Translations under genes and position numbers: made by a program | Notes under the pieces: model-generated | Database searches by the model: none | Told to the model about the DNA's origin: nothing | The model's input: only the letters and a program-made list of their open reading frames with translations | Assembly (NCBI GenBank): GCA_900545445.1 | Contig: UQZH01000015.1 | Location: 1 to 36,100, forward strand | Source: an uncultured Collinsella sp. | GTDB taxonomy: Bacteria; Actinomycetota; Coriobacteriia; Coriobacteriales; Coriobacteriaceae | DNA: 36,100 nucleotides | Direction: 5' to 3' | Part shown: positions 7,379 to 13,477 of the stretch, piece after piece | How positions within the stretch are numbered: position 1 is the stretch's first letter | Layout of the letters: each line of letters opens with the position of its first letter

Positions 7379-8374
7379 TTACTTGAGCGTGGCGTACATG
7401 ACAGCCTTAATGGTGTGCATGCGGTTCTCGGCCTCGTCGAAGACCTTGGAAGCGGGGCTCTCGAAGACCTCGTCGGTGACCTCCTGCTCGGTGATGCCGA
7501 ACTGCTCGCACTTCTCGGCGCCAATCGTGGTGTTGGTATCGTGGAAGCTGGGCAGGCAGTGCAGGAAGATGGCACCCGGGTTGGCCATAGCCATGACCTC
7601 GGAGGTGACACGATACGGGGTGAGCTGAGCGATGCGCTCGGCCCAGACCTCGTCAGGCTCGCCCATGGAGACCCACACGTCGGTGTAGATAACGTCGGCA
7701 CCGGTGACGCCGTCCTTGACGTCGGTGGTCAGCTTGATGGTGCAACCGTTGGCCTCGGCGATGGGCTTGCAGGCCTCGATGACGTCGTCAGCGGGCATGC
7801 ACTCCTCGGGGCCGCAGGCCACGAAGTTCATGCCAAGCTTGGAGCAGACAACCATGAGGGAGCGAGCAACGTTGTTCTTGCAGTCGCCCATGAAGACGAG
7901 GGTCTTGCCCTTGATGTCGTAGTTGAAGTTCTCCTGGACGGTCAGGATGTCGGCGAGCATCTGGGTGGGATGCCACTCAGTGGTCAGGCCGTTCCACACG
8001 GGCACGCCGGACTTAGCAGCGAGCTCCTCGACGTCGTCCTGGGCAAAGCCACGGAACTCGATGCCGTCATACATGCGGCCGAGAACGCGGGCGGTGTCCT
8101 CGATGGACTCCTTCTTGCCCATCTGCGACGAACCCGGATCGAGGTAGGTGACACCCATGCCCAGATCCATGCCGCCGACCTCGAAGGCGCAGCGGGTACG
8201 AGTGGAGGTCTTCTGGAAGAGCAAAACGATGTTCTTGCCCTCGAGATAGCGGTGCGGAACGCCAGCGCGCTTCATGTCCTTGAAGTTCTTGGAGAGCTTG
8301 AGCAGGTACTCGATCTCCTCGGTGGTGAGGTCGAGGAGCTTGAGGAAGCTACGGCCGGAGAGGTTAACACCCAT
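7379..8374 (-). CDS. argF: Ornithine carbamoyltransferase (catabolic context)
   Basis: The enzyme interconverts citrulline plus phosphate and ornithine plus carbamoyl phosphate. In this cluster it would run catabolically as the second step of the arginine deiminase pathway (arcB role). The 331 residues are typical. The carbamoyl phosphate loop STRTRCAFEV lies at residues 57-66. Also visible are DPGSSQMGKKES, HPTQMLADILT (the HPxQ motif), DVWVSMGE and HCLPSFHD; the last is usually HCLPAFHD and keeps the catalytic cysteine. AAGGAAA lies 7 nt before the ATG. The gene sits between arcA and the carrier, bounded by hairpins on both sides. The sequence alone does not distinguish anabolic from catabolic enzymes. 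Confidence 0.95.
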   Translation of the reverse strand: MGVNLSGRSFLKLLDLTTEEIEYLLKLSKNFKDMKRAGVPHRYLEGKNIVLLFQKTSTRTRCAFEVGGMDLGMGVTYLDPGSSQMGKKESIEDTARVLGRMYDGIEFRGFAQDDVEELAAKSGVPVWNGLTTEWHPTQMLADILTVQENFNYDIKGKTLVFMGDCKNNVARSLMVVCSKLGMNFVACGPEECMPADDVIEACKPIAEANGCTIKLTTDVKDGVTGADVIYTDVWVSMGEPDEVWAERIAQLTPYRVTSEVMAMANPGAIFLHCLPSFHDTNTTIGAEKCEQFGITEQEVTDEVFESPASKVFDEAENRMHTIKAVMYATLK

Positions 8375-8420
8375 GGTTCGTTTCCTTTCGAAGAAATGAA
8401 TTACGTAAGTAATTAGTGTT

Positions 8421-8468
8421 GCCCGTTTGACGGGCGAAACCGGTGCGGTTGTAGGGGGACCGCACCGG
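8421..8468 (-). terminator. Two hairpins between arcA (copy 1) and argF
   Basis: CCGGTGCGGT (8440) pairs perfectly with ACCGCACCGG (8459-8468), and GCCCGT pairs with ACGGGC (8421-8435). No real U-tract follows. They are better read as mRNA-processing or attenuating structures that set different levels of arcA and argF than as a full terminator. Confidence 0.5.
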
Positions 8469-8480
8469 AAACGGAAAGAC

Positions 8481-9722
8481 TTAGAGGTCCTCGCGCCAGA
8501 AGGGCATGCTCATGCAGCGCGGGCCGCCGCGGCCGCGGGAGAGCTCGGCGGAGGGCACGACGAGAAGGTCCAGGCCCTCCTTGTACAGCACGTCGTTGGT
8601 GACGGTGTTGCGGGCGTAGACGCAGATCTTGCCTGGCTCGACGCACAGGGTGTTGGAGCCGTCGTTCCACTGCTCGCGGGAGGCCGCGATCGGGTCGCCG
8701 CCGCCGCAGGGGATCAGCTTGACCTGGTCGACGCCGGTGGCGTCCTCCAGGACGTGCTCGAGGGTGTCCTCGATCAGGCGGATGTTCACGTCGCCCGGGT
8801 TCTTGCCGGCGGTCAGCTCGTAGACGCGCAGGGTGCCCATGATGGCGGGGTGGATCGTGAACTTATCGACGTCGATCTGGGTGAAGACCGTGTCGAGGTG
8901 CATGAAGGCGCGCGAGACCGGGATGTCGAAGGCAAGGATGCGCTCGACCTTGGAGTCGGAGTTCCAGAAGATGTTCTGGGCCATGATGTCGATAGCGGCG
9001 GCCTGGGTGCGCTGGGAGATGCCGACGGCGAGGGTCTTCTCGTTGATGTTCAGCACGTCGCCGCCCTCGGTGTGGAACTGGCAGTCGCGGCGGAAGTACA
9101 GGGAGACGTCCTTGTAGTCGGGGTGGTACTTGAAGATGTACTTGCCGTACAGGGTCTCGCGGTTGCGGGTGACCGAGTACATGCGGTTGAGGTTGACGCC
9201 CTCGCCGACGACCGCGAACGGGTCGCGGGTGAAGTAGAGGTTGGGCATCGGGTCGATGATCAGGTCGGACTCGGACTCGGAGTTGACCAGGGAGTCGAGG
9301 GTCGTGGACGCCGTGAGGGGCATGTCGATCTCGGCCTTGGTCATGCCGGCCATGGTCTTCTTGACGAACTCGAGGTTGTCCTCGATGGAGTCCAGCTTCT
9401 CGCGGACGATCTGCGGCATGTGCTGGCCGCGGATGCCGGCCTCGGCGATGTACTGGTCGGTGAACTCGGCGCGGGCGCCGGGGACCTGGTCGAACACCTC
9501 GGCGACGAGGTTCTCGAGGTAGAGCACCTCGACGCCCTGGTCCCTCAGGATCTGGGCGAAGGTGTCGTGCTCCTGCTGTGCGACCTCCAGGAACGGGACG
9601 TCGTCGAACAGGAGTCGCTCGAGCTCGTCGGGCGGCAGGTTGAGGAGCTCGTCGCCGGGACGGTGCAGGCAGACCTTCCTGAGCTTGCCGATCTCGGAAG
9701 GCACGTGCAGACCTTTCGTCAT
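8481..9722 (-). CDS. arcA: Arginine deiminase, copy 1
   Basis: Arginine deiminase hydrolyses arginine to citrulline and ammonia, the first step of the arginine deiminase pathway, giving ATP and acid resistance to fermenters. The 413 residues have the family marks FTRDP, an EGGDVL block, HLDTVFTQID and the catalytic C403 in the C-terminal RCMSMPFWREDL. AAAGG and AGGAGG lie immediately upstream of the ATG. The predicted protein is identical to the second copy at 11686-12927 and the coding DNA also appears identical, while flanking DNA differs. The gene is more G+C-rich than its neighbours. It is first in an arcA-argF-carrier series and is preceded by a long regulatory region with LytTR-like repeats. 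Confidence 0.97.
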   Translation of the reverse strand: MTKGLHVPSEIGKLRKVCLHRPGDELLNLPPDELERLLFDDVPFLEVAQQEHDTFAQILRDQGVEVLYLENLVAEVFDQVPGARAEFTDQYIAEAGIRGQHMPQIVREKLDSIEDNLEFVKKTMAGMTKAEIDMPLTASTTLDSLVNSESESDLIIDPMPNLYFTRDPFAVVGEGVNLNRMYSVTRNRETLYGKYIFKYHPDYKDVSLYFRRDCQFHTEGGDVLNINEKTLAVGISQRTQAAAIDIMAQNIFWNSDSKVERILAFDIPVSRAFMHLDTVFTQIDVDKFTIHPAIMGTLRVYELTAGKNPGDVNIRLIEDTLEHVLEDATGVDQVKLIPCGGGDPIAASREQWNDGSNTLCVEPGKICVYARNTVTNDVLYKEGLDLLVVPSAELSRGRGGPRCMSMPFWREDL

Positions 9723-9841
9723 GGCCTCCTACCTTTCTTTCGGGCCCCTGTCAGGGCCGATTCGTTAGCGCCCCTCCGTGTGAGGCGTTATTGCTGACGA
9801 CATATTTATATCCAAATTCAGTCCATACTTCCACCTTGCCC

Positions 9842-9871
9842 CCGAACGGTTTTATATGAGGGGTGAACGGC
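9842..9871 (-). promoter_or_regulatory. LytTR-type direct repeat upstream of arcA copy 1
   Basis: Read leftward: GCCGTTCAC, 12 nt, ACCGTTCGG. The 9-mers fit the general LytTR pattern (W-M-M-GTT-N-R-K) with the typical 21-bp centre spacing. The same arrangement is found upstream of the second arcA. The 12-nt spacer here contains TATAAA. Confidence 0.5.
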
Positions 9872-10099
9872 ATACACATATACTTCACGCATGGCACACT
9901 TTGATTTAATAAAGTTTATTTACGTGCTTAAACGCTTTTTTAACCGATAAATCAATTGAAACTAATCTTTGTTAAACCACCCTCAAATTGCATATTTCAC
10001 GCAACGATATGAATAGAATTCGCAATTCTCGCTGTGTCTCAACCATTTTGATTTTTATTCAGAAAAAAGTGCGTCCTATTCATTTTTGACAAACAGATT

Positions 10100-10129
10100 A
10101 CCGTTTACCAGACGTTGGATACCGTTCAC
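10100..10129 (+). promoter_or_regulatory. Second LytTR-type direct repeat, opposite orientation
   Basis: ACCGTTTAC, 12 nt, ACCGTTCAC: the same 9-mer and the same 21-bp period as at 9842-9871, but on the other strand and about 380 bp upstream of arcA copy 1. A further single half-site, ACCGTTCAC, occurs at 13381. Confidence 0.45.
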
Positions 10130-10206
10130 CGGAAGCTCAGTATAAGGCCCATCGAATACCCGATCGATCTTGCGTCTCCATTTGTAACAACTTGACTTTT
10201 TCGGCA

Positions 10207-10248
10207 GCAAAGACAAACAGACCCGTTCCCCAAAAGGGAGCGGGTCTG
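10207..10248 (-). terminator. Terminator of the aminotransferase gene
   Basis: CAGACCCG...CGGGTCTG with inner TCCC/GGGA forms a hairpin (10218-10248), followed leftward by TTTGTCTTTG. It isolates the aminotransferase from arcA copy 1. Confidence 0.7.
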
Positions 10249-10302
10249 CATTCGGTACACCTAGGGTCCAGCAAGGTTTAGGCCTTCGAGAACCTCAAGG
10301 GA

Positions 10303-11427
10303 CTAGCGATCGAGCTCGGCCAGGGCCTCGCCCAGAAGCCTCAGGCCCTCGCGCAGAACGCCCTCGCTCGCGCAGTAACCCAGGCGCGCTCCGCAGGGAA
10401 GCTCAAAGCGGCTGCCGGGTACCAGCAGCACTCCCCTCTCTGACAGCAGGCGCTTACAGAACTCCTCGTCGTCCTCGGGAATGTCAAGCTGGATAAACGA
10501 GGTAGACACGCCCTGCGGGGCCGTCCAGGAAACGCGATGTTGCGTGTCGATCCAAGCTTGTGCGATATCGCGATTGCCAAACACGATCTTGCGATTGCGC
10601 TCGAGGATCTTGTCCTTGTGCTCAAGCACATAGGTCGCCAGGGCATCGTTGAACACGCCGCCGCAAATCATGGTGTAATCGCGATAGGTACGGATGCGGT
10701 TGGACACCTCTTCGTCGGCCACGACCCAGCCCACGCGGGCCGCGGGCGTCGAATAGGTCTTGGACACCGAGTTGGTGACAATGGCCCTCTCGTACACGTC
10801 GGCCATCGACATAAAGGACTCGGTGTTCTCGAGCGGCAGATACACCTCGTCGCACAGCACGTAGGCGCCAACCGAACGGGCAATCTCGGCAATCTGACCG
10901 AGCGTATCGGCATCGAGCACCGTACCGATGGGGTTCGATGCGTTATTGATGCAGATGAGCTTGGTATTGGGGCGAACGAGGCGCTTGAGCTGTTCGATAT
11001 CGGGTTTCCATCCGAGCTCCTCGCGAAGCTCCCAATACTCGACCTCGGCACCGAGCGTACGCGGAATCTCATAGAGCGACGCATAGGTAGGCCACTCGGC
11101 AATCACGTGATCGCCGGGCTCGACAACGGCCATGATGGCGTTGAGGTTGGCACCCGTGCAGCCATTGGTCTGCAGAATGTGATCGGGATTGACCTCGCGA
11201 CGATACAGCTTGGCGACCTCGACCTTAAACTCCGGCGAACCCTCGATCCAGCCGTAGTTCATCTTCTCGCGATCAAGGCGCTCGTAGAACGTGGCGCCGT
11301 CCCGCTCGTCAAGCGCACGAAGCTCGCCCATGGTCAGCGACGAAATCGTCGACTGAGCAATGTCCCACGTAGCGCTCTTCTCCCAAACGTTAAGCCACTC
11401 CTCAACGCCAATCGTCTTGATATCCAT
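10303..11427 (-). CDS. PLP-dependent class I/II aminotransferase, ArcT-like
   Basis: The 374-residue fold-type I aminotransferase has the PLP lysine in SVSKTYSTPAARVGW, the asparagine loop NNASNPIGT, the aspartate in YVLCDEVY, and an N-terminal MDIKTIGVEEWLNVWEK. Aminotransferase genes called arcT occur in lactic acid bacterial arginine deiminase clusters, and this one lies between two arcA genes, so an arcT role is the best guess; the actual amino donor is unknown. The start at 11427 has GGAG 9 nt upstream; a longer start at 11469 would overlap the remnant described at 11444. It is the only gene between its terminator and the region downstream of arcA copy 2. Confidence 0.85.
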   Translation of the reverse strand: MDIKTIGVEEWLNVWEKSATWDIAQSTISSLTMGELRALDERDGATFYERLDREKMNYGWIEGSPEFKVEVAKLYRREVNPDHILQTNGCTGANLNAIMAVVEPGDHVIAEWPTYASLYEIPRTLGAEVEYWELREELGWKPDIEQLKRLVRPNTKLICINNASNPIGTVLDADTLGQIAEIARSVGAYVLCDEVYLPLENTESFMSMADVYERAIVTNSVSKTYSTPAARVGWVVADEEVSNRIRTYRDYTMICGGVFNDALATYVLEHKDKILERNRKIVFGNRDIAQAWIDTQHRVSWTAPQGVSTSFIQLDIPEDDEEFCKRLLSERGVLLVPGSRFELPCGARLGYCASEGVLREGLRLLGEALAELDR

Positions 11428-11443
11428 GGCTAGGCTCCAATCG

Positions 11444-11530
11444 CTAGAATACGGGAATGATGCCGGCAAAGGTCATGGGAATCGAGATGATGCCCAAAAG
11501 GCGAAGAAGCCGACACCGTTGGGGTATCAA
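11444..11530 (-). pseudogene. Possible remnant of a membrane protein C-terminus
   Basis: Read leftward, the DNA just before the aminotransferase start encodes LLGIISIPMTFAGIIPVF and a stop. Upstream of that, a one-base frame change gives NGVGFFAF. Together this looks like the last transmembrane helix of a transporter, with no intact gene attached. It could be the tail of a deleted carrier between arcA and arcT. Hydrophobic shadows in intergenic DNA can also arise by chance, so this is tentative. Confidence 0.3.
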
Positions 11531-11591
11531 CGTGACTGCCCCTAGACATATGGCCCACTTTTCTGATGTTAATTTAGCGTCATTAGACAAG

Positions 11592-11626
11592 AATGGGACG
11601 GTGCGAAAAACCCGCACCGCCCCATT
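11592..11626 (-). terminator. Hairpin terminator after arcA copy 2
   Basis: AATGGGACGGTGCG pairs with CGCACCGCCCCATT. The one mismatch on the + strand becomes a G-U pair in leftward RNA, so the structure belongs to the arcA transcript. The U-tract is weak (ATTCTTGTC). Confidence 0.6.
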
Positions 11627-11685
11627 GGGAGACATCTAATGGCAGCTAGATGTTTGTATTAAGACCCGTACGGTCTATGAAAACC

Positions 11686-12927
11686 TTAGAGGTCCTCGCG
11701 CCAGAAGGGCATGCTCATGCAGCGCGGGCCGCCGCGGCCGCGGGAGAGCTCGGCGGAGGGCACGACGAGAAGGTCCAGGCCCTCCTTGTACAGCACGTCG
11801 TTGGTGACGGTGTTGCGGGCGTAGACGCAGATCTTGCCTGGCTCGACGCACAGGGTGTTGGAGCCGTCGTTCCACTGCTCGCGGGAGGCCGCGATCGGGT
11901 CGCCGCCGCCGCAGGGGATCAGCTTGACCTGGTCGACGCCGGTGGCGTCCTCCAGGACGTGCTCGAGGGTGTCCTCGATCAGGCGGATGTTCACGTCGCC
12001 CGGGTTCTTGCCGGCGGTCAGCTCGTAGACGCGCAGGGTGCCCATGATGGCGGGGTGGATCGTGAACTTATCGACGTCGATCTGGGTGAAGACCGTGTCG
12101 AGGTGCATGAAGGCGCGCGAGACCGGGATGTCGAAGGCAAGGATGCGCTCGACCTTGGAGTCGGAGTTCCAGAAGATGTTCTGGGCCATGATGTCGATAG
12201 CGGCGGCCTGGGTGCGCTGGGAGATGCCGACGGCGAGGGTCTTCTCGTTGATGTTCAGCACGTCGCCGCCCTCGGTGTGGAACTGGCAGTCGCGGCGGAA
12301 GTACAGGGAGACGTCCTTGTAGTCGGGGTGGTACTTGAAGATGTACTTGCCGTACAGGGTCTCGCGGTTGCGGGTGACCGAGTACATGCGGTTGAGGTTG
12401 ACGCCCTCGCCGACGACCGCGAACGGGTCGCGGGTGAAGTAGAGGTTGGGCATCGGGTCGATGATCAGGTCGGACTCGGACTCGGAGTTGACCAGGGAGT
12501 CGAGGGTCGTGGACGCCGTGAGGGGCATGTCGATCTCGGCCTTGGTCATGCCGGCCATGGTCTTCTTGACGAACTCGAGGTTGTCCTCGATGGAGTCCAG
12601 CTTCTCGCGGACGATCTGCGGCATGTGCTGGCCGCGGATGCCGGCCTCGGCGATGTACTGGTCGGTGAACTCGGCGCGGGCGCCGGGGACCTGGTCGAAC
12701 ACCTCGGCGACGAGGTTCTCGAGGTAGAGCACCTCGACGCCCTGGTCCCTCAGGATCTGGGCGAAGGTGTCGTGCTCCTGCTGTGCGACCTCCAGGAACG
12801 GGACGTCGTCGAACAGGAGTCGCTCGAGCTCGTCGGGCGGCAGGTTGAGGAGCTCGTCGCCGGGACGGTGCAGGCAGACCTTCCTGAGCTTGCCGATCTC
12901 GGAAGGCACGTGCAGACCTTTCGTCAT
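11686..12927 (-). CDS. arcA: Arginine deiminase, copy 2 (identical to copy 1)
   Basis: This gene encodes the same 413-residue arginine deiminase as 8481-9722, with catalytic C403 and all family motifs. Translations in other frames also match between the copies, so the 1,242-bp coding sequence appears identical base for base. Identity extends only through the ribosome site (about 25 bp upstream, to TTTCGGGCC) and stops abruptly at the stop codon. The upstream regions are homologous but clearly diverged, keeping ATTTGGATATAA and CCGTTCGGGGGC. This fits an old duplication homogenised by gene conversion. It is the only gene between its own promoter and a hairpin terminator, so it is likely expressed separately. 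Confidence 0.97.
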   Translation of the reverse strand: MTKGLHVPSEIGKLRKVCLHRPGDELLNLPPDELERLLFDDVPFLEVAQQEHDTFAQILRDQGVEVLYLENLVAEVFDQVPGARAEFTDQYIAEAGIRGQHMPQIVREKLDSIEDNLEFVKKTMAGMTKAEIDMPLTASTTLDSLVNSESESDLIIDPMPNLYFTRDPFAVVGEGVNLNRMYSVTRNRETLYGKYIFKYHPDYKDVSLYFRRDCQFHTEGGDVLNINEKTLAVGISQRTQAAAIDIMAQNIFWNSDSKVERILAFDIPVSRAFMHLDTVFTQIDVDKFTIHPAIMGTLRVYELTAGKNPGDVNIRLIEDTLEHVLEDATGVDQVKLIPCGGGDPIAASREQWNDGSNTLCVEPGKICVYARNTVTNDVLYKEGLDLLVVPSAELSRGRGGPRCMSMPFWREDL

Positions 12928-13451
12928 GGCCTCCTACCTTTCTTTCGGGCCTTACTGGCCGAATGTATCAGCGCCCCTCCATATGGGACGCTGCTTGCTG
13001 ACAGCTCTAGTTATATCCAAATTCCATTCGTAATGCTACCTCGCCCCCGAACGGTCAGCAAAGTACGATGAACGGTATATCGCATATGATTTCCCATGAT
13101 GCACTTCAGTTTCGTAAAGCAGATTTTCCTAGGTAAACGTTATTTTTCTAGGAAATCAAGCTTGAACACTCAAAGTAATCCATGATTCAAAATTGCATAG
13201 TGAAAACGGTTTTCTGCATATATATGACGCTTGCCCTCGATTCGACCTACATTCGATTATATTCAGCTTGCTATCATTCTTATTCATACATTCTCACCAG
13301 TTGAGTGAGGATATAGATCGCTTGCTCAAAGCACCGGACGTTAGTGCTTCGGCTTGTCAGCGTAAGAAGTAGGTAAAGATACCGTTCACGCGATACGTCC
13401 GTGCCAGCGGTCGACTAAATTGAGACAATAATGAATTAGAGTTAGGCTACC
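12928..13451. promoter_or_regulatory. Divergent promoter region between arcA copy 2 and ppk
   Basis: About 550 bp of A+T-rich DNA without a credible gene, serving leftward arcA and rightward ppk. It shares TTATATCCAAAT (13011) and GCCCCCGAACGG (13043) with the arcA copy 1 upstream region. ATTCAG and ATTCAT half-sites lie around 13261-13290. Confidence 0.6.
13047..13076 (-). promoter_or_regulatory. LytTR-type direct repeat upstream of arcA copy 2
   Basis: Read leftward: ACCGTTCAT, 12 nt, ACCGTTCGG. The first 9-mer is a perfect fit to the LytTR pattern. The spacer sequence is unrelated to the one at arcA copy 1, yet its length is exactly the same, which suggests selection on the repeats. Confidence 0.55.
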
Positions 13452-13466
13452 GTCCCCTGCGGGGAC
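13452..13466 (+). promoter_or_regulatory. Hairpin next to the ppk ribosome site
   Basis: GTCCCC-tgc-GGGGAC ends 11 nt before the ppk ATG. The 3' arm (GGGGA) is the only plausible Shine-Dalgarno sequence, so folding would hide it. This suggests weak or regulated translation. Confidence 0.4.
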
Positions 13467-13477
13467 TGAACGGACAG

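Larger units (their letters stand above)
9723..10206 (-). promoter_or_regulatory. Upstream regulatory region of arcA copy 1
   Basis: About 480 bp without a gene, distinctly A+T-rich compared with the surroundings. Blocks conserved with the arcA copy 2 upstream region are TTATATCCAAAT (9806) and GCCCCCGAACGG (9838). TATTCA-type half sites resembling ArgR boxes occur around 10055-10085, but none is a full match. No reading frame here looks genuine. Confidence 0.6.

Noticed and set aside
8427..9797. Long + strand reading frame (456 codons) opposite arcA copy 1, repeated opposite copy 2
   Set aside because: It is Val/Leu/Gly/Asp-biased antisense sequence caused by the high third-position G+C of arcA; no family resemblance and no ribosome site.
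10040..10090. ArgR box upstream of arcA copy 1
   Set aside because: Only ATTCA half-sites and a 12-of-14 match are present; spacing is inconsistent, so I do not call an ArgR operator.
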